The notes below the pieces were generated by a model that made no database searches, had not been told where the DNA came from, and worked only from the letters and a program-made list of their open reading frames with translations. Shown piece by piece: positions 9,418 through 18,330 of a stretch of 64,000 nt of DNA; the stretch's first letter is position 1; each line of letters begins with the position of its first letter. The translations under genes and the position numbers were made by a program. The stretch is from Candidatus Pantoea formicae (lineage in GTDB: Bacteria > Pseudomonadota > Gammaproteobacteria > Enterobacterales > Enterobacteriaceae): contig NZ_VWXD01000013.1 of assembly GCF_011752625.1 (NCBI RefSeq), forward strand, positions 1-64,000. The letters are read 5' to 3'.

Positions 9418-9743
9418 TGGCCGTACAGCGTAGCCGTCGTTTACGTAAAAAACTGCATATCGATGAGTTTCAGGAATTAGGTTTTTCTGTGGCTTGGCGC
9501 TTTGCTGAAGGCACCACAGAGGAGCAGATTGATGCCATTCTGGATCAGTTTATTACTGAGGTGATTGATCCGAATGGTCTGGCGTATGACGGTAGCGGTT
9601 ATCTGGTGTGGGAAGGTTTGGTTTGCCTGCAAGAAACCGGTAAATGCACCGACGAGCACCGCGAGCTGGTGCGTAAGTGGCTGGAACAAAAAAATCTCAC
9701 CGACATTCAAGTGACTGAACTCTTCGATGTTTGGTGGGACTAA
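9417..9743 (+). CDS. yggL: YggL family protein (DUF469)
   Basis: Cytoplasmic protein of 108 residues with a basic N-terminus (RSRRLRKKLHIDEFQELGF) and the acidic C-terminus of the family ending VTELFDVWWD. E. coli YggL has been reported as ribosome-associated; its exact job is unclear. The start overlaps the trmB stop by one base, placing both in one transcription unit concerned with RNA and translation. Confidence 0.93.
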   Translation: MAVQRSRRLRKKLHIDEFQELGFSVAWRFAEGTTEEQIDAILDQFITEVIDPNGLAYDGSGYLVWEGLVCLQETGKCTDEHRELVRKWLEQKNLTDIQVTELFDVWWD

Positions 9744-9936
9744 GTAAGTTATTAGTCTGAGATAGCGCTTCAGGCTAGCTCACTTGCGCTTTTGGCGCCG
9801 GGCAGTGCTCACACAAGTGGCGATAGCGACTTGAACGCCCAAAGGGCGTCTCCGAAAGGGGCGAGCAACACGAGTCATCTTTATGCACTCAGGTGCGCTT
9901 CGATTGCTGCGCGCTGACCGTCATTAAATTCGCCGC
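9744..9936 (+). other. Structured intergenic stretch between yggL and yggN
   Basis: Rich in short inverted repeats: CACTTG near 9781 with CAAGTG near 9815, GCGC-TTTTG-GCGC near 9787, and the tight hairpin ACGCCC-AAA-GGGCGT near 9834. No open frame with a ribosome site was seen. It is followed by a strong hairpin (9937-9980). It could be a small RNA, a structured 3'/5' UTR or a degenerate intergenic repeat; I do not recognise a family. Confidence 0.35.
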
Positions 9937-9984
9937 GCCGCCTACGCCTGACCTGCTTTAACAGCAAAGGCGTAGGCGGCTTTT
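9937..9984 (+). terminator. Terminator-like hairpin directly before yggN
   Basis: Perfect 13-bp stem GCCGCCTACGCCT/AGGCGTAGGCGGC (9937-9949 and 9968-9980) with an 18-nt loop, followed by TTTT and then, 17 nt later, the yggN ATG. There is no room for a promoter between hairpin and gene, so yggN mRNA should contain this hairpin, which suggests attenuation. Confidence 0.7.
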
Positions 9985-10001
9985 CATTTAAGGAAGATTT
10001 C

Positions 10002-10721
10002 ATGGTTCGTAAGGCTCTTCTTACCGCACTGCTGCTGGCTGCGGCGACGCAGGCGCAGGCTGATTATCAGTGCAGCGTTAATCCAAAGGATGATGTGATC
10101 ATCAAACCGCAGAGCGTGCAGGTGGTGGGCACCAGCGGTAATCTTGAAATCTCACCGCAGGGTGATGTGACCTTCAACGGGCAGAAAGCCAACGTCGATA
10201 ACGCCACGCGCCAGAAAGCCATTGATTATCAGAATGCCTTACGCCGTGATTTACCTTGGGTGGATAACGGTGCATCCACGCGTCTGGAACGCAGCCGTGT
10301 GGCGCTGGACAAAGTGATTGTGGAAAAACTCGGTGCCAACAGCAACGTGCGCAATCGTCTGACCACTCTGGATGGTCAGTTAAAGCAGCAGATGAATCGC
10401 ATTATTGAGCATCGCCCGGACGGTTTAACCTTCCACCATCAGGCGATAGATCAAGTGCGCGCTGACGGCGAAAAACTGGTGCAGAGTACGTTGGGCGGCA
10501 TTATGCAGGACAGCCTGAACGAGATGGGCAGCAGCAAGGCGGCCAGCGGCAGTAATCCACTACAAGCGATCATGGGCAACTTGGGCGGATTACAGCAGGC
10601 GGTTCAGGCCGAGTGGAACAATCAGGAACAAGATTTCCAGAACTTCGGTCATGAGGTGTGCAACCGGGTGACCGATCTGGAAGGTCAGCGTAAGGCTCTG
10701 ATGCAGGGCGTTAAAGGCTAA
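10002..10721 (+). CDS. yggN: YggN family secreted protein (DUF2884)
   Basis: Predicted periplasmic protein of 239 residues. The N-terminus MVRKALLTALLLAAATQAQA is a clean signal peptide with an AQA cleavage site. The mature part begins DYQCSVNPKDDV; a second cysteine is near the C-terminus (EVCNRVTDLEG), so a disulfide is possible. The protein is helical and glutamine-rich. Function is unknown. The start has an AAGGAAG site immediately after the 9937-9984 hairpin. Confidence 0.93.
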   Translation: MVRKALLTALLLAAATQAQADYQCSVNPKDDVIIKPQSVQVVGTSGNLEISPQGDVTFNGQKANVDNATRQKAIDYQNALRRDLPWVDNGASTRLERSRVALDKVIVEKLGANSNVRNRLTTLDGQLKQQMNRIIEHRPDGLTFHHQAIDQVRADGEKLVQSTLGGIMQDSLNEMGSSKAASGSNPLQAIMGNLGGLQQAVQAEWNNQEQDFQNFGHEVCNRVTDLEGQRKALMQGVKG

Positions 10722-10822
10722 AAACGTCGCTATCGTCTGGTAGGTTAAACGGCACCAGCCTGCTCTGAAACGCCAGTGCGCGCAGTAAAAAGGGCACGGA
10801 CTCCGGCATTCTCACCAAAACG

Positions 10823-10856
10823 AAAAAAGCTGCCACTTTTAACAGTGACAGCTTTT
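10823..10856. terminator. Bidirectional terminator between yggN and the PTS operon
   Basis: Arms AAAAGCTG-CACT and AGTG-CAGCTTTT with one bulged pair and a short loop. T runs follow on both strands: TTTT within the plus arm and TTTTTT on the minus strand. It serves the PTS operon best, and lies about 50-80 nt after its last stop codon. Confidence 0.8.
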
Positions 10857-10867
10857 GTGAATATGGC

Positions 10868-10889
10868 CTTAACTGACGAGCATTACGCC
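10868..10889 (-). repeat. 22-nt 3'UTR motif, copy 2 (PTS operon)
   Basis: Minus-strand GGCGTAATGCTCGTCAGTTA plus AG starts 15 nt after the EIIC stop. It differs from the acuI copy by one base. Next to it, 10750-10764 matches the repeated element at 22932-22946 over 15 bp, so this 3' region appears to be a degenerate third copy of that element. Confidence 0.7.
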
Positions 10890-10904
10890 GCGATGCAGGG
10901 CTAA

Positions 10905-12281
10905 TTACTCGCTCTTCGCTTCCTCTGCCGTCGCCTTGTTGCTGGCAACGTAGTTGTAGATAACCAGCAGGGCAAAGATACCGGTGATGACCATCATGAT
11001 GACACCCTTATCCAGGTAGCGTGCCATATTGCCAAGGATGATGCCGGTGACGCCAAAATCGGTGTCTGAGAAGGTGGTATTGGTTAATCCAATCGCACCG
11101 AGCACTGGCAGCAGGGCGACCGGGAGGAACGTAATCAGAATACCGTGGGCAAAAGCGCCCAGCATGGCTCCACGTTTCCCGCCGGTGGCGTTACCAAATA
11201 CGCCCGCCGTTGCACCACAGAAGAAGTGCGGCACCACACCCGGAAGAATCAGCACCCAGTGCAGTTGCCCCAGGAAGAACAACCCCACTAATCCACCCAC
11301 GAAGCTGGAAATAAAACCCACCAGAACCGCATTCGGTGCGTACGGGAAGACAATCGGGCAATCCAGTGCCGGGCGAGCATTTGGCACCAGTTTCTCGGAG
11401 AAGCCCGTGAAAGCCGGCACAATCTCCGCCAGAATCAAGCGCACCCCTTGCAGGATAATGAATACGCCCGCCGCAAAGGTAATCGCCTGCACGAACGAAT
11501 AAACCAGGTAGTTCTGACCATGACTAAATTGGCTCTCTACATATTCTCGGCCCGCAGAAACCGAAAGAATAAAGTAAATAATCATCATGGTGAGTGAGAT
11601 GGAGATGGTGCTGTCGCGCAAAAAACTGAGGTTTTTTGGCATGTTCATCTCTTCAGTGGATTTGGAGCCTTTACCCACTAACGAGCCGATCCAACCAGAC
11701 AGCACGTAACCCACAGTACCCGTGTGTGCCAGGGCGACCTGATCGTGTCCAATGATTTTGCGCATATGCGGCTGAGCGATGGCCGGGAAAATCGCCATCA
11801 GCATGCCGAGCGTCAGAGAACCGGTATAAATCAGCTGCACACCTTCGAAACCCGCCACTGACAAAATAATGGCAATCATACAGGCCATATAGAAGGTCAC
11901 ATGGCCTGAAAGATAGATGTATTTCAGTCGCGTAAAGCGGGCAACTATAATGTTCGCCACCATACCAAACGCCATAATCAGCGTGGTCGGCGCACCGTAC
12001 TTCTCTAAAGCAATGGATACCATCGCTTCATTGTTTGGAATAATTCCCTGTACATCAAAGGCGTGCTTAAAGATGTCGCCGAGTGGCGTTAACGACCCCA
12101 CCAACACCGTTGCACCGCCAGCCAATACCAGAAAACCCAAGATAGTTTTAACCGTACCTTTGATGATGTCTGGGAACGGTTTTCTCTGTGCGATCAGTCC
12201 AAACATGGCCACCAAACCGACCAGAATGGAGGGGACTTTCAGCACATCCACAACTACCAATAAAAGGTTTTGAATAAACAT
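10905..12281 (-). CDS. PTS transporter subunit EIIC, ascorbate (UlaA/SgaT) family
   Basis: Membrane permease of 458 residues with about 10-11 hydrophobic segments that would carry a sugar or sugar acid through the inner membrane for phosphorylation. Family features include the N-terminal LVGLVAMFGLIAQRKPFPDIIKGT, HVTFYMACM and a GLVGLFFLGQLHWVLILPGVVPHFFCG block. A GAGG site precedes the start. It is the last gene of an EIIA-EIIB-EIIC operon. E. coli UlaA belongs to this family, but the operon lacks the ulaDEF catabolic genes, so ascorbate as substrate is not established. Confidence 0.88.
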   Translation of the reverse strand: MFIQNLLLVVVDVLKVPSILVGLVAMFGLIAQRKPFPDIIKGTVKTILGFLVLAGGATVLVGSLTPLGDIFKHAFDVQGIIPNNEAMVSIALEKYGAPTTLIMAFGMVANIIVARFTRLKYIYLSGHVTFYMACMIAIILSVAGFEGVQLIYTGSLTLGMLMAIFPAIAQPHMRKIIGHDQVALAHTGTVGYVLSGWIGSLVGKGSKSTEEMNMPKNLSFLRDSTISISLTMMIIYFILSVSAGREYVESQFSHGQNYLVYSFVQAITFAAGVFIILQGVRLILAEIVPAFTGFSEKLVPNARPALDCPIVFPYAPNAVLVGFISSFVGGLVGLFFLGQLHWVLILPGVVPHFFCGATAGVFGNATGGKRGAMLGAFAHGILITFLPVALLPVLGAIGLTNTTFSDTDFGVTGIILGNMARYLDKGVIMMVITGIFALLVIYNYVASNKATAEEAKSE

Positions 12282-12325
12282 AGTAACCTCAGCGGTAAGT
12301 GTTCTATTTCAGTAGGTTGAGTGAA

Positions 12326-12595
12326 TTATTTATTAAAATAGGCGCGGACTTTCTGCTCAATTTCTTTGAGGTCAATGATGTTGTTGATGATGATCACTTT
12401 GTCTTCTGGAAGGTTGGCGCTGTAGGCGATGTCTTTTGCCATCACGAACACATCTGCCACATCCGGCGTGACTGACCCCAGATCGGAGTGCTCGACATCG
12501 GCGGTCACATCAATCAGCTTCAGCACTTTTTTGATGTTCATTTCCATCATGAAACTGCTTCCCAGGCCTGAGCCGCAAACTGCCATAATTTTCAT
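12326..12595 (-). CDS. PTS EIIB subunit, lactose/ascorbate type
   Basis: Cytoplasmic phosphocarrier of 89 residues. The phosphorylated cysteine is Cys7 in MKIMAVCGSGLGSSF, the standard loop of the SgaB/UlaB and lactose EIIB fold. It takes phosphate from EIIA and hands it to the sugar on EIIC. The start follows a GAGG site; it is 44 bp upstream of EIIC and downstream of EIIA on the same strand. Confidence 0.9.
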   Translation of the reverse strand: MKIMAVCGSGLGSSFMMEMNIKKVLKLIDVTADVEHSDLGSVTPDVADVFVMAKDIAYSANLPEDKVIIINNIIDLKEIEQKVRAYFNK

Positions 12596-12641
12596 CTTAT
12601 ACCTCGTTGATTTTTATAAACTAATGCCAAATTAAACGGAT

Positions 12642-13088
12642 TTAGGATAACAACAGACGGCTGAGTTCAGCCTGGTTAGCCGCGCTTAACACCTGCGCCA
12701 TTTTTTCTTCATCAGAGAGCACTTCAGCCAATTGAGTAATCATTTCTATATGGCTGTTGCTGTCGGGTGCAGCGAACATGAACAGGATGTCGACTGGGTC
12801 ATTTTCATCTGCATCAAAATTGACGCCCTGAGCCAGTTTAAGCACCGATAAACCGAGTTTTTCTGCACCTTGTTCTGGTCGCGCATGCGGCATGGCGATA
12901 CGTGGGGCGATGACAAAGTAAGGGCCAATATCCTGCTTCTGCTGGATGATGGTATCCACGTAACGCTGAGAAATGGCCTGTTCCTGCAACAGCGGCCGTG
13001 CCACGGCTTCGATGGCGGTTTGCCAGTCTGGAACACTTTCGAGGAACTGAATTTTTTCTTCATTCAGCCATTTAGCAAGATGCGCCAT
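12642..13088 (-). CDS. PTS EIIA subunit, mannitol/fructose type
   Basis: Cytoplasmic phosphocarrier of 148 residues with the phosphorylated histidine in IAMPHARPEQG (His68). It accepts phosphate from HPr. An AGGAG site supports the start. It is the first gene of the operon. Its family (UlaC/SgaA-like) fits the UlaA-type EIIC. The promoter lies in the 13089-13506 region shared with the divergent GntR regulator, which probably represses the operon. Confidence 0.9.
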   Translation of the reverse strand: MAHLAKWLNEEKIQFLESVPDWQTAIEAVARPLLQEQAISQRYVDTIIQQKQDIGPYFVIAPRIAMPHARPEQGAEKLGLSVLKLAQGVNFDADENDPVDILFMFAAPDSNSHIEMITQLAEVLSDEEKMAQVLSAANQAELSRLLLS

Positions 13089-13506
13089 GTTGATCTCCTG
13101 AAGTCGAGATGACTGTGGCCACCGGCTTTATAACGATGAGATGTACAGTCATGTTTGAATGAATTTCCCTGGTGTTGATGTTGTTTTTAATCGACAGTCT
13201 TATCTGAGTGCACTTAAAACAAGTGGTTATTTTTATAAGATAATGATTTTTATCTATTACTTTATGATTTCACTTCGTGCATCGATGTTATAAAAGATGT
13301 CTAGTCATCTCGATAATGCTCCTAGACCTGTACAGATACAATATGTAAGATTGAAATCTGGCTGGACAGGTTGCACCTGAATGTAAAAGCGTTAACTGGA
13401 TCACATCCATAAGCGGTAAGGGTGGCGCGAATAAAATAAATTCAGGCATACGTGTTGAGTCACCGAGCGCAGATTTGCACTCATACACTTATTGGGAAGC
13501 ACGTTG
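13089..13506. promoter_or_regulatory. Divergent PTS/regulator control region with operator-like repeats
   Basis: 418 bp between the EIIA and regulator starts, AT-rich. Three similar decamers occur: TGTACAGTCA (13142-13151), TGTCTAGTCA (13298-13307) and TGTACAGATA (13329-13338); the first two continue into GATG...CAT flanks. The TGT-CTAG/TACA cores resemble GntR/HutC-type operators. They are candidates for binding of the adjacent regulator; no experimental basis. Confidence 0.45.
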
Positions 13507-14241
13507 ATGATCGATGGCATTACTGAGAAGCAAAAAGAGGTTGTCGATTACCTCCTGCAAAAAATCAAAGACGATGGCTTGATGCCGGGTGACAAACTTG
13601 ACACCGAAATCGCTATCGCTAAAAACATCGGTATCACCCGTGCCACGGTCCGCGAAGCCACCCGTATCCTGATTGAGCAGCAGCGTATTTACCGGGTGAA
13701 AGGCTCGGGTCTGTTTGTCGGCTCAACCGGCAAAAGCGATCATGTTGGTCGGTTTCACGCGCTGTCCCCCTTTGATTTCCAGGCGCAGAAGAAAGGGTAC
13801 AAAGGGGTCAGGAAAGTGATCACCGTCAGTATCATGAAAGTACCAACGGCAGAAATGGCGCAGGCGTTACGCATTAAGAGTGGCGACCAAATTTATAAAG
13901 TGGTGCGTCTGATGAGTTTTGATGATATTCCCGTGGCGCTGGAATATAACCATTTCCCAGTCAGCATGTTTAGCAGCATGGAATTCAGCAAACTGGAAAT
14001 ATCGAAATACTCTTACATTGAGCAAATTACAGGCAAGAAAGTCCAGCGCAGGGAACAGCATTTAAATGCCATCAATGTGACCGATGAAGAACAACTTAGG
14101 CTGCTGAATTTTAACGAAAATGATGCGGCTTTAGAAATCTATGAAACGGTCTATCTTGATGATGGTTTGCCCTGCGAAGTGAACAGAGCCATTATTAATA
14201 CGCAGCTTCTACAACTGCGGCAAAATACGGAAAGACCTTAA
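13507..14241 (+). CDS. GntR/HutC-family transcriptional regulator with UTRA domain
   Basis: Regulator of 244 residues. The N-terminal winged helix has PGDKLDTEIAIAKNIGITRATVREATRIL, and the C-terminal UTRA ligand-binding domain runs from about residue 85, with the typical ending (LEIYETVYLDDGLPCEVNRAII). The ORF could start earlier at a TTG, but the ATG at 13507 has a GGGAA site at proper spacing and gives the normal length. Family members usually repress neighbouring sugar-uptake genes and release DNA on binding a phosphorylated substrate, so it probably controls the divergent PTS operon. Confidence 0.9.
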   Translation: MIDGITEKQKEVVDYLLQKIKDDGLMPGDKLDTEIAIAKNIGITRATVREATRILIEQQRIYRVKGSGLFVGSTGKSDHVGRFHALSPFDFQAQKKGYKGVRKVITVSIMKVPTAEMAQALRIKSGDQIYKVVRLMSFDDIPVALEYNHFPVSMFSSMEFSKLEISKYSYIEQITGKKVQRREQHLNAINVTDEEQLRLLNFNENDAALEIYETVYLDDGLPCEVNRAIINTQLLQLRQNTERP

Positions 14242-14281
14242 CTGATGACCCAGTCATATTGCTCAATCACTGGGCCATCAG
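14242..14281. terminator. Hairpin between regulator and hemW
   Basis: CTGATG-CCCAGT pairs with ACTGGG-CATCAG around one mismatch, with a 14-nt loop, between convergent genes. No clear T run follows on either strand, so termination would be weak or Rho-assisted. Confidence 0.5.
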
Positions 14282-14285
14282 AATG

Positions 14286-15431
14286 TCATGACTTCTCTTC
14301 AGGCAAAAACAGTTCCAGTAGCGAATTCAGGAAGAGTTTTCCTTTCTCGGTGATTTGCCACTGTTCTGCCGTTTCATCCACGTAACCCGCGGCAATCGCT
14401 TCGTCTAGCTGTGTACGAATCACGGCTTCATCCAGCCCGGTATAGCGACGGAAATCAGCGCGCGGAGCAGCCTCCAACAGGCGGAAGCGGTTCATAAAGA
14501 ATTCGAACGGCTTGTCGTGATCCTCAACTTCATGCTGCTTATCGAGGTAGTTGCCTTTCATGAAACCGCGCGGATGGCGTGTTTTCACCGTACGCACAAT
14601 ACGGCCATCCGGTTGCGTTAGCTTGCCGTGGGCGCCACACCCAATACCGAGGTAATCACCAAAACGCCAGTAGTTGAGATTATGCTCGCAGCGATAGCCC
14701 GGCTTAGCGTAGGCCGAGGTTTCATACTGCTGATACCCAGCCGCGCTGAGCAACTGATGGCCCTGTTCGAAGATATCCCACAGCGCGTCGTCATCCGGTA
14801 ACACCGGCGGGCGCGAGCTAAACAGCGTGTTGGGTTCAATCGTCAGTTGATACCACGACAGATGCGGTGGATTGAGCGCAATCGCCTGACGTAAATCGTC
14901 CAGCGCCTCTTCCAACGACTGATCCGGTAACCCGTGCATCAGATCGAGGTTAAAGCTGCGCAGGCCGAGGCCTTCGGCCAAATGTGCCGCGCGTTTGGCT
15001 TCTTCTGGCCCATGAATACGACCAAGGCGTTCAAGCTTTTGCGGACTGAAACTCTGCACGCCAATCGAAATACGGTTAATACCGGCTTTCTGATAGGCAC
15101 TGAAGCGGTCAGCTTCCACGGTGCCTGGGTTGGCCTCCATGGTGATTTCCGCATCAGGCGCCAGTGGCAGACGTGCACGCACACCGTCCATCAGCATCTG
15201 CATGGCATTGCTGCTCAGCAGGCTCGGCGTGCCACCACCAATAAAGATCGTGCGCACTTCACGTCCTGCGGTGAGCGGTAAATCCTGTTCAAGATCGTTG
15301 AGCAAGTGCTGCACATACTCGATATGCGGCACTTCTCCCTTCAAGGCGTGCGAGTTGAAATCACAATAGGGACACTTCTGCACACACCACGGGATATGGA
15401 TGTAAAGGCTTAGCGGTGGTAACTCAGGCAT
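14286..15431 (-). CDS. hemW: Heme chaperone HemW (radical SAM)
   Basis: Radical SAM protein of 381 residues, formerly regarded as a second coproporphyrinogen III dehydrogenase. HemW binds heme and a 4Fe-4S cluster and is thought to deliver heme to respiratory enzymes. The cluster ligands are Cys16, Cys20 and Cys23 in [15 protein letters not shown], and GGGTPSLL follows; the C-terminal HemN domain ends [10 protein letters not shown]. Its start overlaps the rdgB end by 8 bp. Confidence 0.95.
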   Translation of the reverse strand: MPELPPLSLYIHIPWCVQKCPYCDFNSHALKGEVPHIEYVQHLLNDLEQDLPLTAGREVRTIFIGGGTPSLLSSNAMQMLMDGVRARLPLAPDAEITMEANPGTVEADRFSAYQKAGINRISIGVQSFSPQKLERLGRIHGPEEAKRAAHLAEGLGLRSFNLDLMHGLPDQSLEEALDDLRQAIALNPPHLSWYQLTIEPNTLFSSRPPVLPDDDALWDIFEQGHQLLSAAGYQQYETSAYAKPGYRCEHNLNYWRFGDYLGIGCGAHGKLTQPDGRIVRTVKTRHPRGFMKGNYLDKQHEVEDHDKPFEFFMNRFRLLEAAPRADFRRYTGLDEAVIRTQLDEAIAAGYVDETAEQWQITEKGKLFLNSLLELFLPEEKS

Positions 15432-16017
15432 TGCGCATCGCTTCCAGCAACAGCGTCAATGCTTTGCCACGGTGAGAAACGGCGCGCTTTTCATCTTTAC
15501 TCAGCTCGCCCGCGGTTTTACCCAGCTCAGGGATATAGAAGATAGGATCGTAGCCGAAGCCGCCTTCGCCTGCCGCCGCGCGCGTGATTTCTCCGTCCCA
15601 GCTGCCGTGGAACACCAACGGAACCGGATCTTCAGCATGACGAACGTAGACCAGCACGCAGTGGAATTGTGCCTGACGCTGACCGTCTGGCACATTTTCC
15701 AGCGCGACTAACAGCTTATCGAGGTTCTGCTGATCGCTGGCGTCGAGGCCCGCATAGCGCGCCGAGTAAATACCCGGCGCGCCACCGAGTGCATCTACTG
15801 CCAGACCCGAGTCATCGGCAATGGCCGGTAAGCCGGTAATCTGCGCCGCATGACGCGCTTTAAGGATGGCGTTTTCAATAAAGGTCAGGCCGGTCTCTTC
15901 GGCTGACTCAACGCCCAGTTCGGTTTGCGCCACGATATCAAGGCCGAAAGCCGCTAACAGATCGGCCAGTTCACGAACTTTGCCCGGATTACCGGTGGCG
16001 AGAACAACTTTTTGCAT
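15424..16017 (-). CDS. rdgB: dITP/XTP pyrophosphatase RdgB
   Basis: Ham1-family nucleoside triphosphate pyrophosphatase of 197 residues (E. coli 197) that removes dITP, dXTP and ITP from the nucleotide pool. It starts [16 protein letters not shown] and has [40 protein letters not shown] and the C-terminal [11 protein letters not shown] and SHRGKAL motifs. It overlaps hemW and lies 20 bp after yggT, in a yggS-yggT-rdgB-hemW unit. Confidence 0.97.
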   Translation of the reverse strand: MQKVVLATGNPGKVRELADLLAAFGLDIVAQTELGVESAEETGLTFIENAILKARHAAQITGLPAIADDSGLAVDALGGAPGIYSARYAGLDASDQQNLDKLLVALENVPDGQRQAQFHCVLVYVRHAEDPVPLVFHGSWDGEITRAAAGEGGFGYDPIFYIPELGKTAGELSKDEKRAVSHRGKALTLLLEAMRNA

Positions 16018-16037
16018 AACAGTTCCAGATTAACGAA

Positions 16038-16604
16038 TTAGAGCAGGTACCAGAGACCTGGGAACAGGTCCATGCCGAGGAAATTCAGCGCGTACAGCAC
16101 CAGAATCACAATCATGGCAGAAAAATCGATGCCGCCCATGGCAGGCAGAATACGGCGAATCGGTGCCATCAGCGGTTCAGTCAGTTGGATTAACACGTAG
16201 TCAATCGGGCCGCGGCCTTGGCTGATCCAGCTCATCAGCGAGCGAATGATGATCACCCAGAACACCAGATAACCGGCAGATTTTAACAACGACAGCAGCC
16301 CCACCAGCAGGTTGGTTGGGTCCACAGAGAATACGCCGACCTGAATCAGTAGCAGCACGGGATATTTCAGGGTCGTCAGCACAAACGCCAGCACCAGCGA
16401 GGCGGTATCAATCGGGCCCAGCGCAGGCAAGATGCGACGCAGCGGCTTAATGATTGGCTGGGTGATCTTCACCACGAACTGTGACAATGGGTTGTAGAAG
16501 TCACAGCGTGCCCACTGCATCCAGATGCGCAGCAGCAGCACCATCACGTACAGGTCGATCAGCGTTTTGACTAAAAACGTCATTGTTAACATGAGGTTCC
16601 TCAA
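16038..16604 (-). CDS. yggT: YggT family membrane protein
   Basis: Integral inner-membrane protein of 188 residues formed of two tandem YGGT repeats. The motif (T/L)QPxxxPxRRxLPAxGxID occurs twice (about residues 47-66 and 141-158). The YggT family is linked to osmotic-shock tolerance and, in other bacteria, to division and membrane organisation. Its start abuts the yggS stop with no spacer, so co-translation is likely. Confidence 0.93.
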   Translation of the reverse strand: MRNLMLTMTFLVKTLIDLYVMVLLLRIWMQWARCDFYNPLSQFVVKITQPIIKPLRRILPALGPIDTASLVLAFVLTTLKYPVLLLIQVGVFSVDPTNLLVGLLSLLKSAGYLVFWVIIIRSLMSWISQGRGPIDYVLIQLTEPLMAPIRRILPAMGGIDFSAMIVILVLYALNFLGMDLFPGLWYLL

Positions 16605-17312
16605 TTATTGTTGTGAAGGTCGCGCATAATCCCGCGCGCCAAAAACGGCGGTGCCAATTCGCACCATGGTGCTGCCAGCGGCGATTGCCGCATCCATGTC
16701 GTCGCTCATTCCCAGAGAAAGCGTATCGACCTCGGGGTAATCCTGTTTTAGGGCGTGAAACGCGCTCGCCATTTGCTGGCAGACCGCCAGCTGTCGATCA
16801 TAATCCGCTTCCGGTGCTGGGATAGCCATCAGCCCGCGCAGGCGCAAACGCGGCAACGCGGCAATCTGCTGAGCCAACCCGGGAATGGCCTCCAGCATGA
16901 TGCCAGATTTGCTGTTCTCGTCACTGATATTTACCTGAATTAACACATTCAGTGGCGGCAGCGCGTCCGGGCGCTGGTCATTCAGGCGTTGCGCAATGCG
17001 CTGGCGATCAACGGTGTGACACCAGGCAAAATTCTCCGCCACCAGGCGACTTTTGTTGGATTGTAGCGGCCCAATAAAGTGCCATTGCAGATCAGGATGT
17101 GCGGCCAGCTCTGCCACTTTTTCAACCCCTTCCTGCACGTAATTTTCACCGAATGCCTGCTGTCCGGCGGCAATCGCTTCTGCGACTGCACTCGCAGGTT
17201 TGGTTTTGCTCACGGCAAGCAGGGTAATTTCTTCTGGCGCGCGGCCGCAACGTGCGGCGGCAGCGGCGATGCGTGCGCGCACTTGCAGTAAGTTGTGCTC
17301 AATGGAAGTCAT
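16605..17312 (-). CDS. yggS: PLP homeostasis protein YggS (PROSC family)
   Basis: PLP-binding protein of 235 residues with a TIM-barrel like alanine racemase but no known enzymatic activity; it keeps pyridoxal phosphate and amino acid pools balanced. The PLP lysine is Lys36 in LLAVSKTKPAS. FGENYVQEG and the C-terminal LSLGMSDDMDAAIAAGSTMVRIGTA follow. No purine-rich ribosome site is visible before the start; only 16 bp separate it from the divergent yggR. Confidence 0.95.
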   Translation of the reverse strand: MTSIEHNLLQVRARIAAAAARCGRAPEEITLLAVSKTKPASAVAEAIAAGQQAFGENYVQEGVEKVAELAAHPDLQWHFIGPLQSNKSRLVAENFAWCHTVDRQRIAQRLNDQRPDALPPLNVLIQVNISDENSKSGIMLEAIPGLAQQIAALPRLRLRGLMAIPAPEADYDRQLAVCQQMASAFHALKQDYPEVDTLSLGMSDDMDAAIAAGSTMVRIGTAVFGARDYARPSQQ

Positions 17313-17328
17313 AGTCAGGAGAAGTTAA

Positions 17329-18321
17329 ATGGATTTGGATGAAGTTGTGGCCCTTAGTGTAAAGCATAACGCCGCCGATCTGCACCTTTGCAGCGGACAT
17401 TTGCCGCACTGGCGCTGTCATGGCGTGCTGGCGCCGATTCCGCAGCAAAACGTTCTGGGAGGCGAGTGGCTGGAAGCCTTTGTTCAGCAATGGTTAAACC
17501 AGGTTCAGCAGGCGGAACTGGAGGAGAGTGGGCACGTGGATTTTGCCCTCACGTTGTCAAGCGGGGTGCGACTGCGTGCGAATCTGTTTATGCAACGCCA
17601 TGGCTTGTCGCTGGCGCTGCGGCTGGTTGCCAGCCAGGCCCCGGATATCACCAGCCTGCTGTTACCGGATGTGGTGTCATCCTTGATGCAACTCGATGAA
17701 GGGCTGATCTTAATCACCGGTGCCACGGGCAGTGGTAAATCCACGACGCTGGCGGCACTGGTGGATAACCTCAACCGTGAGCAGGCACGCCATATCATTA
17801 CGTTGGAAGATCCGATCGAGTTTGTGCATCACAGTCGGCGATCGCTGATTCAGCAACGGGAAGTGGGCGTACACGCGGCTTCATTCGAACATGGCTTGAA
17901 GGCGGCTCTACGCGAAGACCCCGATGTGATTCTGCTGGGAGAGTTGCGAGACAGTGAGACGATTCGGCTCGCGCTGACTGCCGCAGAAACCGGTCATCTG
18001 GTGCTGGCAACCTTGCATACGCGCGGCGCAACTCAGGCGGTGGATCGCTTGGTGGATGTGTTTCCCGCTGAAGAGAAGAACCTAGTGCGCACTCAGCTGG
18101 CGGGCAGTTTGAAAGCGGTGCTGGCGCAGCGACTGGTCCCCGCAAGAGCAGGCGGTCGAGTGGGATTGTATGAAGTGCTGGTGGCGACGCCAGCGGTGGT
18201 CAATTTGATTCGCGAAGGAAAGATGCACCAATTGCCTGGCGTGTTACAAACCGGCGCACAGGCAGGCATGCAGACCTTCGCGCAAAGCGAGCAGGCGCGA
18301 CGAGTTGCAGGATTGATTTGA
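17329..18321 (+). CDS. yggR: PilT-like type IV pilus retraction ATPase YggR
   Basis: Secretion ATPase family protein of 330 residues resembling PilT/PilU. Walker A is GATGSGKSTT near residues 131-140, the Asp and His boxes are ITLEDPIEFVH and ATLHTRGA, and Walker B is VILLGELRDSETIRLAL. An AGGAG site supports the start. No other pilus gene is in the window, so its partner machinery must be encoded elsewhere, or the gene is a relic as in E. coli. It converges on ruvX with 9 bp between stops. Confidence 0.9.
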   Translation: MDLDEVVALSVKHNAADLHLCSGHLPHWRCHGVLAPIPQQNVLGGEWLEAFVQQWLNQVQQAELEESGHVDFALTLSSGVRLRANLFMQRHGLSLALRLVASQAPDITSLLLPDVVSSLMQLDEGLILITGATGSGKSTTLAALVDNLNREQARHIITLEDPIEFVHHSRRSLIQQREVGVHAASFEHGLKAALREDPDVILLGELRDSETIRLALTAAETGHLVLATLHTRGATQAVDRLVDVFPAEEKNLVRTQLAGSLKAVLAQRLVPARAGGRVGLYEVLVATPAVVNLIREGKMHQLPGVLQTGAQAGMQTFAQSEQARRVAGLI

Positions 18322-18330
18322 ATAACAGGC

